Assembly (NCBI RefSeq): GCF_000717245.1
Contig: NZ_JNYQ01000017.1
Coordinates: 57,395-121,394 of the forward strand
From: Kitasatospora papulosa
GTDB taxonomy: Bacteria; Actinomycetota; Actinomycetes; Streptomycetales; Streptomycetaceae
Length of the DNA stretch: 64,000 nt
Direction: 5' to 3'
Position numbers and translations under genes: made by a program
The notes under the pieces: model-generated
The model's database searches: none
The model's input: the letters and a program-made list of their open reading frames with translations, nothing else
Told to the model about the DNA's origin: nothing
Part shown: positions 16,977 through 25,444 of the stretch, piece by piece
Layout: every line of letters starts with the position of its first letter
Position numbering within the stretch: position 1 is the stretch's first letter

Positions 16977-18005
16977 CTAGCCAGGTGCCGAAGCCCCCTC
17001 GCCGGGCGGCGCCGTAGACGCGCGTACCACGAGTTCGGTGGCGAGCTCGATGTGGTGGGACTCGACCTTTTCGCCGTTGGCCAGGCGCAGGGCGGTACGC
17101 AGCGCGGTGCCCCCCATCTCCCTCAGTGGTTGGCGCACGGTGGTCAGGGGCGGTGTGGTCATCCGGGCAGGGCTCGTGTCGTCGAAGCCGACCACGCTCA
17201 GATCTTCGGGGATGCGCAGGCCGCGGGTGCGGGCCGTCTCGATGACGCCGGCTGCGATCTCGTCGTTGCCGGCGAACACCGCCGTCGGCGGCTCCTGAAG
17301 GCTCAGCAGCGCTGTGGCACCCAGCAGCCCGGTCTCGTACGTGAAGTCTCCGGACCGGACGTAGCCGTCGGGCACCCGCATGCCGTCCGCTTCCATGGCC
17401 GCCCGGTAGCCGTGCGTGCGGGCCTGATTGCACACGGCTGCGGCCGGTCCGCCGAGATAGGCGATGCGGTGGTGGCCCAAGGAGAGCAGATGCCGGGTCG
17501 CCGCCAGGCCGCCGGTGAAGTTGGTCGCCCCGATGCTGTGGACCCGGCTGTCCGGCACGTGGAGCGGGTCCAGCACGACCAGGGGCAGGCCGGACCGGCC
17601 CAGTTCGTCCAGATGTGCCGCGGTGTACACGCTGGTGATCGCGATGACGGCCCGGCGTCCGGCTGAGACCAGATCCCGGGCCCAGTGCGGAGCAAGGGAC
17701 GCCTTGCTGATGACCACCGAAGCCCCCGACTCGGCCGCGGAGTCGATGATGCCTTCCAGCGTCTCGGCCACGTACGACTTGAGGCCCCCCTTGAACTGCA
17801 CCTCTATCGTCGGCATGTCGGTGGCCTTGGTGTGGCGGAACACGGGCGCGAGGTAATGGTGCTGATGCAGCAGTTCCTGCACCCGGGTGCGGGTGTGCGG
17901 CGCCACGTCACCGCGACCGTTGACCACTTTGGACACGGTCGCGACGGAGACCCCAGCCGCTTGGGCGATGTCCGCCAGAGTGGTACGCCTGGCCTTCGGT
18001 CGCAT
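16977..18005 (-). CDS. bxlR: LacI-family regulator of xylo-oligosaccharide genes (BxlR-like)
   Basis: A 342-residue LacI repressor. The N-terminal helix-turn-helix (TTLADIAQAAGVSVATVSKVVNG, residues 8-30) and hinge lead into a periplasmic-binding-protein fold with the conserved C-terminal VVGFDDTSPARMTTPPLTTVRQP region. It diverges from a binding protein-permease-permease-GH3 operon, the arrangement of the bxlR-bxlEFG-bxlA xylobiose locus described in Streptomyces. It would release its operators on binding xylobiose or a related sugar. The likely operators are the TTTCGAAA sites at 15459, 18206 and 18363. The symbol rests on locus organisation and homology. Confidence 0.85.
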   Translation of the reverse strand: MRPKARRTTLADIAQAAGVSVATVSKVVNGRGDVAPHTRTRVQELLHQHHYLAPVFRHTKATDMPTIEVQFKGGLKSYVAETLEGIIDSAAESGASVVISKASLAPHWARDLVSAGRRAVIAITSVYTAAHLDELGRSGLPLVVLDPLHVPDSRVHSIGATNFTGGLAATRHLLSLGHHRIAYLGGPAAAVCNQARTHGYRAAMEADGMRVPDGYVRSGDFTYETGLLGATALLSLQEPPTAVFAGNDEIAAGVIETARTRGLRIPEDLSVVGFDDTSPARMTTPPLTTVRQPLREMGGTALRTALRLANGEKVESHHIELATELVVRASTAPPGEGASAPG

Positions 18006-18203
18006 CGGTTCCTCTCAGTCGTACGTCCACCGGTGGGGGTGAGCCGCCGTCGGCACCGGCGACACGAGTGGAACCGGTCAACCGTACGGCAACCCGGTAC
18101 CGAGTTCGTCCGCACAGGTGCAGCCGGGCCTCCCGACGCCGGGGTGGCCTGCACTGACAGCGCGAGAGTCACGATCATCCCATCTTCCCCTGTCCCTGAC
18201 TGC

Positions 18204-18221
18204 CCTTTCGAAAAGGTTTCG
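18204..18221. promoter_or_regulatory. Operator CCTTTCGAAAAGGTTTCG upstream of ABC importer
   Basis: CCTTTCGAAAAGG contains the TTTCGAAA core (18206-18213) and is extended by GTTTCG to form a second CGAAA-N3-TTTCG palindrome. It lies in the gap between the LacI gene and the binding-protein gene, about 100 bases upstream of the -35 element. Confidence 0.55.
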
Positions 18222-18305
18222 GTGGCGTCCGGAGTTGATCGAGGGCTGTTCGTCTCCCTTACTGAAAGGCTGGAGCGGGCCCTCCAGTACGCGGTTGCAG
18301 ACGTC

Positions 18306-18335
18306 TTGACAGGGCGTCAGCTCGAAACCTAATTT
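18306..18335 (+). promoter_or_regulatory. Promoter of the sugar-importer operon
   Basis: TTGACA at 18306-18311 and TAATTT at 18330-18335 are separated by 18 bp, a good sigma-70-type promoter. It is followed about 30 bp later by an operator, giving a simple repressor-controlled layout. Confidence 0.6.
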
Positions 18336-18362
18336 GCATGCACAGAGCTCGGAGAAGGCTTG

Positions 18363-18377
18363 TTTCGAAAACCTTTC
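18363..18377. promoter_or_regulatory. Operator GTTTCGAAAACCTTTC downstream of the -10 element
   Basis: TTTCGAAA at 18363-18370 sits within GTTTCGAAAAC, followed by CCTTTC. It lies between the predicted transcription start and the ATG at 18425, a position where a LacI protein would block transcription. Confidence 0.55.
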
Positions 18378-18424
18378 ACCATGACTCACGAGAAGCCGAT
18401 GGCTCTCGAGTGCGGAGAACAGAC

Positions 18425-19732
18425 ATGGCACTCTCCCGACGTACCCTCCTCGGCCTGGCAGCTGGCGTGCCGCTCTCCGCGGCGCTGGCGGCCTGCGGCT
18501 CGTCCGGCCCCGGCCGTGACGGGGGTGCCACGTACTGGTACCTGAGCGGCCAGCCGCAGGAAGGTGCCAGAGCCGGGGCGGTGGACACCTTCAACAAGGC
18601 CCACCCCCAGGGGCGGATCAAGGACACCACCTTCCAGAACGACGCGTACAAGACGAAGATCAAGACCGCCATCGGTGCCGGACAGGCGCCCACCATCATC
18701 TGGGGATGGGGTGGCGGGACGCTGCGCACCTATGTGGAAGCGGGCCAGGTCGAGGACCTCACCTCGTGGTTCGGCGAGCACTCCGAGGTCAGGAAGGGGC
18801 TGTTCCCTTCCTCGTTCGGAGCGGCCACCGTCGACGGCAGGATCTACGCGATGCCGTGCGAGGTCGTGCAGCCGATCATCCTCTACTACAACAGGAGGGT
18901 CTTCGACCAAGTCGGCGTGAAGCCCCCTCAGTCCTGGGGCGACGTGATGGCGTTGGTGCCCAGGTTCAACGCCAAGGGCATAGCACCGTTCTCCCTCGGT
19001 GGTCAGTCCCGGTGGACGAGCATGATGTGGTTGGAGTTCCTGTTCGACCGCATCGGTGGTCCCGAGGTGTTCCAGGCCATCATGGAAGGCGAGAAGAACG
19101 CCTGGTCCCACCCGGACGCCATCGCCGCGCTCACGAAGCTGCAGGAACTGGTCAAAGCCGACGGGTTCGTCAAGGGCTTCTCCTCGATCACCGCAGACTC
19201 CAACGCCGACCAGGCACTGCTGTACCGCGGCAAAGCCGCGATGATGCTGCACGGCGCCTGGTCGTACGGCATCCAGCAGGCCGACGGCGGGGACTTCGTC
19301 CCGAGCGGTGGCTTAGGCTACATGAACTTCCCGCCCGTGGACGGCGGCAAGGGCGATCCGGGCAACACCGTCGGCAACCCTGCGCAGTACCTGTCCATCT
19401 CCTCGAAAGCTGGCGCCGAGGAGAAGAGGACCGCCAAGGAATTCTTCGCCTCGGGTGTCCTCCAGGAGGACGAGACGAAGAGGTGGATCGACAACGGGTC
19501 GGTCCCGATCCGGCTCGGCACGGAGAAGCTGCTGGCCACATCCAAGAACGCCGATTTCCTGCAGTTCACCTACGACCTCGCCAGCGAGGCCGAGGTGTTC
19601 GGCCAGTCCTGGGATCAGGCGCTCCGTCCGGCGGCCGCCGAGACCCTGCTGAGCAATATTGCCAAGCTGTTCCAACTAAGCGTTTCGCCGCAGCAGTTCG
19701 CCAGCGCTCTCAACGCGGCCACCGCCAAATGA
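18425..19732 (+). CDS. bxlE: Xylobiose-type ABC importer, extracellular binding lipoprotein
   Basis: ATG at 18425 follows GGAG with 7-base spacing; the product is 435 residues. The signal has a twin-arginine motif (SRRTLLGLAAG) and ends in the lipobox ALAACG, so it is a Tat-exported lipoprotein. The mature protein is a family-1 sugar-binding protein (TYWYLSGQPQEGA start, IIWGWGGG, VVQPIILYYN and the WSYG-containing C-terminal lobe). It delivers sugar to the two permeases that follow, overlapping the first by ATGA. No ATPase gene is present; such Streptomyces systems typically share the multitask ATPase MsiK encoded elsewhere. Substrate assignment rests on neighbouring xylanase and GH3 genes. 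Confidence 0.9.
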   Translation: MALSRRTLLGLAAGVPLSAALAACGSSGPGRDGGATYWYLSGQPQEGARAGAVDTFNKAHPQGRIKDTTFQNDAYKTKIKTAIGAGQAPTIIWGWGGGTLRTYVEAGQVEDLTSWFGEHSEVRKGLFPSSFGAATVDGRIYAMPCEVVQPIILYYNRRVFDQVGVKPPQSWGDVMALVPRFNAKGIAPFSLGGQSRWTSMMWLEFLFDRIGGPEVFQAIMEGEKNAWSHPDAIAALTKLQELVKADGFVKGFSSITADSNADQALLYRGKAAMMLHGAWSYGIQQADGGDFVPSGGLGYMNFPPVDGGKGDPGNTVGNPAQYLSISSKAGAEEKRTAKEFFASGVLQEDETKRWIDNGSVPIRLGTEKLLATSKNADFLQFTYDLASEAEVFGQSWDQALRPAAAETLLSNIAKLFQLSVSPQQFASALNAATAK

Positions 19733-20631
19733 CCTCCCTCACTCGCCATCGGCCGCACCGTGGATCGCGTGCCTTCCTGCCCTGGCTGGCGATGCCGGCG
19801 CTGGTGGTCTTCGTCGGCTTCGCGGTGATCCCACTCGTCGGTGTCTTCGCTCTGAGCTTCACCACGTGGGACGGAATCGGCGCCATCCACCCGACGGGGT
19901 TCACCAGCTGGCGTACGGTGCTCACCGATCCAGGACTGCCGCACGCCCTCGGGGTGACGTTTCTCGTGATGACCGTGTCCTGGGCCTTCCAGACGCCGCT
20001 CAGTATTCTGCTCGGCACGCTCCTGGCGGGCCGCCAGCGCTACCGTGCGGTACTGGGGGTCGTGTACTTCGTCCCCCTCATGCTCAGCTCCGCGGCGATC
20101 GCGATCGCGTACAAGGCTCTGCTGGACCCCAACTTCGGGCTCGGTGCCGGGCTGAGGATCCCGGTGCTCAGCCAGGACTGGCTGGGGCGGCCCGGGCTGG
20201 CCTTCGGGGTCGTCGTCTTCATCGTCTCCTGGCAGTTCGTTCCGTTCCACTCCCTGATCTATCAGGGCGGTGTGCAGCAGATACCGAAGTCCCTCTACGA
20301 GGCGGCGCAGATGGACGGGGCAGGCCGGATCCGGCAGTTCTTCAGCATCACCCTGCCCCAGCTGAGATACACCATCATCACGTCGTCCACGCTGATGGTG
20401 GTCGGGTCACTGACCTTCTTCGACCTCATCTTCGTCCTGACCGAGGGCGGCCCCGGCGATGCCACTCGGGTCCTGGCGCTGGACATGTACAAGCGGGGGT
20501 TCCAGGCCAGCCTGATGGGGCCGGCCAGCGCCATCGCGGTCATCCTGGTCCTGGTGGGCCTGGCACTCGCCTTGCTGCTGCGCCGGCTCGGCGGCCGGGA
20601 CGCCGGTGCGAGCCAACTCGAGGGGGCCTGA
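19729..20631 (+). CDS. bxlF: Sugar ABC transporter permease (MalF-like)
   Basis: A 300-residue integral membrane protein with six predicted helices. The EAA loop reads LYEAAQMDGAGRIRQFFSITLPQL and is the contact site for the ATPase. The start ATG overlaps the binding-protein stop by 4 bases and the second permease begins one base after the stop, so the genes are co-translated. It forms the membrane channel with the next gene product. Confidence 0.92.
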   Translation: MTSLTRHRPHRGSRAFLPWLAMPALVVFVGFAVIPLVGVFALSFTTWDGIGAIHPTGFTSWRTVLTDPGLPHALGVTFLVMTVSWAFQTPLSILLGTLLAGRQRYRAVLGVVYFVPLMLSSAAIAIAYKALLDPNFGLGAGLRIPVLSQDWLGRPGLAFGVVVFIVSWQFVPFHSLIYQGGVQQIPKSLYEAAQMDGAGRIRQFFSITLPQLRYTIITSSTLMVVGSLTFFDLIFVLTEGGPGDATRVLALDMYKRGFQASLMGPASAIAVILVLVGLALALLLRRLGGRDAGASQLEGA

Positions 20632-20632
20632 C

Positions 20633-21517
20633 GTGACCGCCACGCCGACCGAGGCGCGACAACCGCGGAAGACCACCGGTCGCACAGGACGACCACGCTC
20701 CCGTCGGCGCAACTGGGCGGGCGGACTGGCCGGATGGATCTGGCTCGTCATCGTCGTCGTACCGCTGTACTGGACGCTGATCACCAGTCTCAAGACCCAG
20801 AGCCGCTACTATGCGACCAACCCGCTGGTGCCTTCGGCCGCCCCGACACTCGACAACTACCGGCTGGTCATCGAGTCCGACTTCCTCCGCTACTTCGTCA
20901 ACAGCATCGTCGTCACCGCCGGCGCCGTCGCACCGGCAGTCGTGTTCTCCTTCATGGCCGCTTACGCGATCGTCCGCGGCTGGCACATGCGGAGTCTTCG
21001 TGCGATCAACAGGCTGTTCCTGTTGGGCCTTGCCATCCCGCTGCAGGCGACGGTGATCCCGGTCTACCTGATCATCATCAGACTGCATCTGTACGACAGT
21101 CTGCTGGCCCTGATCCTTCCGTCGATCGCTTTCGCCGTCCCCCTGTCCGTTCTGGTACTCGCCAACTTCATCCGCGACGTACCCAAGGAGCTGTTCGATT
21201 CGATGCGGGTCGACGGCGCCACCGAATGGACGACGCTGTGGCGACTCGCGGCACCGCTCACCCGCCCGGCCATCCTCACCGTGACCATCTTCAACGCGCT
21301 GACCATCTGGAACGGATTCCTGCTGCCCCTGATCCTCACCCAGAGCCCCGAACGCCGTACCCTGCCGCTGGCACTGTGGACCTTCCAGGGCCAGTACGGA
21401 GTCAACGTCCCTGCCATTCTCGCCGCCGTCGTCCTCACCACTCTGCCCCTCCTGGTGCTGTACGCGTTCGGCCGCCGCCAGCTGCTGAGCGGTCTGACCG
21501 CTGGATTCAGCCGCTGA
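20633..21517 (+). CDS. bxlG: Sugar ABC transporter permease (MalG-like)
   Basis: The start is GTG at 20633, one base past the preceding stop. The 294-residue protein has a charged N-terminus and six helices; its EAA-type loop reads LFDSMRVDGATEWTTLWRLAAPLTRPA. In the MalG subfamily the first EAA alanines may be replaced, as here (FDSMRVDG). It is the second half of the channel. Confidence 0.92.
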   Translation: MTATPTEARQPRKTTGRTGRPRSRRRNWAGGLAGWIWLVIVVVPLYWTLITSLKTQSRYYATNPLVPSAAPTLDNYRLVIESDFLRYFVNSIVVTAGAVAPAVVFSFMAAYAIVRGWHMRSLRAINRLFLLGLAIPLQATVIPVYLIIIRLHLYDSLLALILPSIAFAVPLSVLVLANFIRDVPKELFDSMRVDGATEWTTLWRLAAPLTRPAILTVTIFNALTIWNGFLLPLILTQSPERRTLPLALWTFQGQYGVNVPAILAAVVLTTLPLLVLYAFGRRQLLSGLTAGFSR

Positions 21518-21673
21518 CTCCGCCCCCGGCGGCAGGTCTGTAGCCCGAGCCGTCCGAAGCCGGTGCCGGGGCCTGTGCGCAACCGCCCCGCCTCGAGCCC
21601 CACCCGCTCACCCGTTCGTCCGTCGCGCCCTGGCCAAGAGACTGAGGGGCGTGGAAGGAAAAGGAACGCCAAC

Positions 21674-24043
21674 GTGACTGTAGAGAACATTGCCGGAACC
21701 TCTCTCTGGAACGACCTCAGCCTTCCGGTCACCGCGAGAGTCGACGCCCTGATCGACGCGATGACCATCGAGGAGAAGACCGCACAGCTGTACGGGGTGT
21801 GGGTGGGTGCCTCCGATCAAGGCGGTGAAGTGGCCCCTCACCAGCACGACATGGAGGAGGCCGTCGACCTGGACGCACTCCTGCCCTCCGGACTGGGGCA
21901 GCTGACCCGTCCGTTCGGCACAGTCCCGGTCGACCCCGCCCTGGGCGCGCTCTCCCTGGCCCGCACACAGATGCGTATCGCCGCCACGAACCGGTTCGGC
22001 ATACCGGCTCTCGCACACGACGAGTGTCTGGCCGGCTTCGCCGCCTGGGGGGCGACTGCCTACCCCGTTCCGCTTTCCTGGGGCGCCACCTTCGATCCCG
22101 ACACGGTGCGGCGCATGGCCGCCGCCATCGGCCGCGACATGCGTTCCGTCGGCGTCCATCAGGGGCTCGCGCCCGTCCTGGACGTCGTGCGCGACGCCCG
22201 CTGGGGCCGGGTCGAGGAGACCATCGGCGAAGACCCCTACCTCGTCGGCACCATCGGGACGGCCTACGTGCAGGGCCTCGAGTCGGCCGGGGTCGCCGCC
22301 ACCCTCAAGCACTTCGTCGGCTACTCGGCCTCCCGTGCCGGCCGTAACCTCGCGCCCGCCTCCATGGGCCCGCGTGAGCGCGCCGACGTTCTGCTGCCTC
22401 CCTTCGAGATGGCTCTCCGTGAAGGCCGGGCCCGGTCGGTGATGAACGCCTACACCGACACCGACGGCATGCCCTCCGCGGCCGACGAGGAACTGCTCAC
22501 CGGGCTGCTGCGCGACACATGGGGCTTCGACGGCACCGTCGTCGCCGACTACTTCGCCATCGCCTTCCTGAAGACCCTCCATGGCATCGCAGCCGACTGG
22601 GCAGATGCCGCAGGCACGGCGCTGCGTGCGGGTATCGACGTCGAACTGCCCAATATCAAGACCTACGGGGCACCCCTGACCGAGGCCGTCGCGGACGGCC
22701 GCGTTCCGGAAGCGCTGGTCGACCGCGCTCTGCGCCGGACACTCACCCAGAAGGCGGTAATCGGCCTGCTCGACCCGGACTGGAATCCGCTGCCGGCCGC
22801 GCTCCACGGAGCAGATCTGAACGATCCGGCCGCCGTGCGCGGCCGGATCGACCTCGACGGTCCGGAGAACCGCGCGCTGGCACGCACGGTCGCCGAGAAG
22901 GCAGTGTTGCTGCTGAGCAACGACGGCATCCTGCCGCTCGGAAGGCCGCGCCGCGTAGCCCTGATCGGCCCCAACGCCGACGAGCCCGTCGCCGTCCTGG
23001 GGTGCTACTCCTTTCCCCAGCACATCGGCGTCCGCCATCCCGGGACTCCACTCGGCATCGAGCTGCCCACGCTGCGCGACACTCTCGCCCACGAGTTTCC
23101 CGACGCCGAGATCACGGTCGCCCCAGGCACCGGAATCGACGACGGAGATCTCTCCGGCATCCGCGAGGCCGCCCGGCTGGCACGCGAGTCCGACATCGCC
23201 CTAGTGGTTCTCGGCGACCGAGCAGGGCTCTTCGGACGGGGCACCAGCGGTGAGGGATGCGACGTCGCGACGCTGGCGCTGCCCGGCGTACAGCAGCGAC
23301 TACTCGACACCCTGCTCGACCTGGAGACACCCGTGGTCACCGTGCTGCTCGCGGGACGGCCTTACGCCCTCGGCCGCGCCGTGGAGGAGTCCGCCGCGAT
23401 CGTGCAGTCCTTCTTCCCGGGCGAGGAGGGCGCCCGAGCGATCGCCGGGGTGCTCAGCGGCCGTACCAATCCCTCCGCCCGCCTTCCGGTCAGTGTGCCG
23501 CGCGTACCGGGTTCCCAGCCGGCCACGTATCTAGGAGCGCGGCTCGCGCACGTCAGCGAGGTGTCCAGCAGCGACCCGACACCCGCATTCGCCTTCGGCC
23601 ACGGTCTGTCCTACACGCGGTTCGACTGGACGGATCTGATCATCGTCGTCGAAGAGGCCCCGACGGACGGTGAGTTCGTCCTCACCTTCACCGTCCGCAA
23701 CACAGGCGGTCGGTCCGGAACCGAGGTCGTCCAGATCTACCTGCACGACCCGGTCGCCTCCGTCGTCCAGCCGGTGCAGCGCCTCGTCGGCTATACCCGG
23801 GTCGAACTGCAACAGGGCGAGGCCCGGCGCCTGCGTGTCGTCGTCCCCGCCGACGTCGCCTCCTTCACCGGACGCGACCATCGGCGCGTCGTCGAGCCTG
23901 GCGAGCTGGAAGTGAGGCTGGCGGCGTCCAGCGTGGATCCGCGGCTGACAGCCAGGGTCACATTGACCGGAGCCGTGCGCCACGTGGACCACACACGCCG
24001 TTTGCACGCCACGATCGAGCAGGATCCGGTCGATCAGGCGTGA
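21674..24043 (+). CDS. bxlA: GH3 beta-xylosidase / beta-glucosidase (BxlA-like)
   Basis: GTG at 21674 is preceded by AAGGA at 8-base spacing; the product is 789 residues. The N-terminal GH3 TIM-barrel includes KHFVGYSAS and the nucleophile Asp292 in TVVADYFAIAFL. The alpha/beta sandwich C-terminal GH3 domain has VALIGPNADEP and GRPYALGRAVEE, and a fibronectin-III-like domain closes the protein. There is no signal peptide, so it acts inside the cell on imported xylo- or cello-oligosaccharides. The DYFAIAFLKTLHG context is typical of the actinobacterial xylosidase branch. It follows the importer after 156 bp, probably in the same operon. Confidence 0.92.
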   Translation: MTVENIAGTSLWNDLSLPVTARVDALIDAMTIEEKTAQLYGVWVGASDQGGEVAPHQHDMEEAVDLDALLPSGLGQLTRPFGTVPVDPALGALSLARTQMRIAATNRFGIPALAHDECLAGFAAWGATAYPVPLSWGATFDPDTVRRMAAAIGRDMRSVGVHQGLAPVLDVVRDARWGRVEETIGEDPYLVGTIGTAYVQGLESAGVAATLKHFVGYSASRAGRNLAPASMGPRERADVLLPPFEMALREGRARSVMNAYTDTDGMPSAADEELLTGLLRDTWGFDGTVVADYFAIAFLKTLHGIAADWADAAGTALRAGIDVELPNIKTYGAPLTEAVADGRVPEALVDRALRRTLTQKAVIGLLDPDWNPLPAALHGADLNDPAAVRGRIDLDGPENRALARTVAEKAVLLLSNDGILPLGRPRRVALIGPNADEPVAVLGCYSFPQHIGVRHPGTPLGIELPTLRDTLAHEFPDAEITVAPGTGIDDGDLSGIREAARLARESDIALVVLGDRAGLFGRGTSGEGCDVATLALPGVQQRLLDTLLDLETPVVTVLLAGRPYALGRAVEESAAIVQSFFPGEEGARAIAGVLSGRTNPSARLPVSVPRVPGSQPATYLGARLAHVSEVSSSDPTPAFAFGHGLSYTRFDWTDLIIVVEEAPTDGEFVLTFTVRNTGGRSGTEVVQIYLHDPVASVVQPVQRLVGYTRVELQQGEARRLRVVVPADVASFTGRDHRRVVEPGELEVRLAASSVDPRLTARVTLTGAVRHVDHTRRLHATIEQDPVDQA

Positions 24044-24207
24044 ACCGAGGGGCGCAGCGAACGTCGCAGGTGCGGCGCCGCTGCGCACTCCGGCCGCAGG
24101 GCCGGACACGCGCAGGTCCGGACCCGGGTCCCACCGGGCACGGGTCGGTACTCCGTGAGCGCAGGAACTCCGCCGTCAGGTGTCCGACCCAGGGCTCCCG
24201 GCCGCCC

Positions 24208-25395
24208 TCACAGCACGCCACGCTGCGCGAGGTTGCGCATCAACGCTCGCACACCGAAGGTCCAGGGCGCGGCCTGCTCGCTGGGCACGACGGTGTTGAC
24301 CAGAGTGCCGAGCCGCGGGCTGGAGATCTGCACGATGTCGCCGTACGCATGGGTGAAGCCCTCGCCCGGCGCCCGGCGGTCCTCCGTGGGGGCGAACAGC
24401 GTTCCGGTGAACAGGACGTGGCCGTCCGGGTACTGATGGTGCGGACCGTATGTGGCGGCCACCAGTTCCAGCACGTCGCGGCTGATCTCACGCATGGAAC
24501 TGCTGCCGTGCAGTACGTAGCCGTCCGGGCCGTCGATCCGCAGGCCGACCTCGAGTCCGCGCACGGTGTCGAGGTCGAAGCCCTCGTCCAGCAGGCGGAT
24601 GAACGGGCCGATCGCGCACGAGGCGTTGTTGTCCTTGGCCCGGGACAGCAGCAGGGCGCTGCGACCCTCGATGTCGCGGAGGTTGACGTCGTTACCGAGC
24701 GTCGCACCGCGCACCCTGCCACGCGAGTCCACGACGAGGGCGACCTCGGGCTCAGGGTTGTTCCACACCGAGGCACCGAGGACTCCGATGTCGGCGCCGG
24801 TGCCGACCGAGGACAGTACCGGCGCCTTGGTGAACACTTCCGGGTCCGGACCGATCCCGACCTCCAGATACTGCGACCACAGTCCTTCTGCGACGAGCAG
24901 CTCCTTGACCCTGCCGGCTTCCGGCGACCCGGGGCGGATTCCGTCGAGTGCGCCGCCCACCGCCTGCCCGATGCGGGCGCGTACCCGCTGCGCCTGCGCC
25001 GGATCGCCGCCCGCACGCTCCTCGATGACGCGTTCCAGCAGACTCCGGGCGAAGGTGACACCCGCCGCCTTGATCACCTGCAGGTCGACGGGAGAGAGGA
25101 GATGCGGAGCCTCACGGCGGTCGGCCGGTGCCTGGATCAGTTCGGCCAGCCTCCAGACGCGTCCGCCGTCGGCCTCGCGGACGACCGCCGTCGCGTCGTC
25201 GAGTTCCATGAGGTCGGCGACCGTGGGTACGAGGGCAGTCAGGTCGACGACGTGCTCTCCGCGGACCGCGGCCACACACGGTCCGCCCCGTTCCGGGTCG
25301 TACACCCGCGCGACGAGCGCCGCTCGATCGGCGTCCTCGGGCAGTACGGAGCCGGTTGTCAGGGTCTGGCGGGTGCGCGTCGTTGCCGGTTCCAC
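24208..25395 (-). CDS. Fumarylacetoacetate hydrolase-family enzyme (2-keto-3-deoxy-pentonate dehydratase-like)
   Basis: A 395-residue protein. The C-terminal FAH domain has metal-binding acidic residues in WNNPEPEVALVVDSRG and LGNDVNLRDIEG, and the substrate-pocket segment SRAKDNNASCAIGPF. The length and DNNASCAIGPFI pattern fit the subgroup acting on 2-keto-3-deoxy sugar acids of the oxidative pentose routes, rather than true fumarylacetoacetases. GTG at 25395 is favoured because GGAG lies 10 bases upstream. The enzyme next in the operon, a sugar-acid dehydratase, would supply its substrate, making a two-step dehydration path toward 2-oxoglutarate semialdehyde (inference). Confidence 0.85.
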   Translation of the reverse strand: MEPATTRTRQTLTTGSVLPEDADRAALVARVYDPERGGPCVAAVRGEHVVDLTALVPTVADLMELDDATAVVREADGGRVWRLAELIQAPADRREAPHLLSPVDLQVIKAAGVTFARSLLERVIEERAGGDPAQAQRVRARIGQAVGGALDGIRPGSPEAGRVKELLVAEGLWSQYLEVGIGPDPEVFTKAPVLSSVGTGADIGVLGASVWNNPEPEVALVVDSRGRVRGATLGNDVNLRDIEGRSALLLSRAKDNNASCAIGPFIRLLDEGFDLDTVRGLEVGLRIDGPDGYVLHGSSSMREISRDVLELVAATYGPHHQYPDGHVLFTGTLFAPTEDRRAPGEGFTHAYGDIVQISSPRLGTLVNTVVPSEQAAPWTFGVRALMRNLAQRGVL

Positions 25396-25444
25396 GATCG
25401 CTGCTCTCCTGGGTTCGAGGACTGGCGGGTCGCCCTGGACGGGA

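Noticed and set aside
24044..24207. Hairpin near GACCCGGGTCCCACCGGGCACGGGTC as a terminator between bxlA and the FAH gene
   Set aside because: Only a 6-bp outer stem in very GC-rich DNA; not distinguishable from background by eye.
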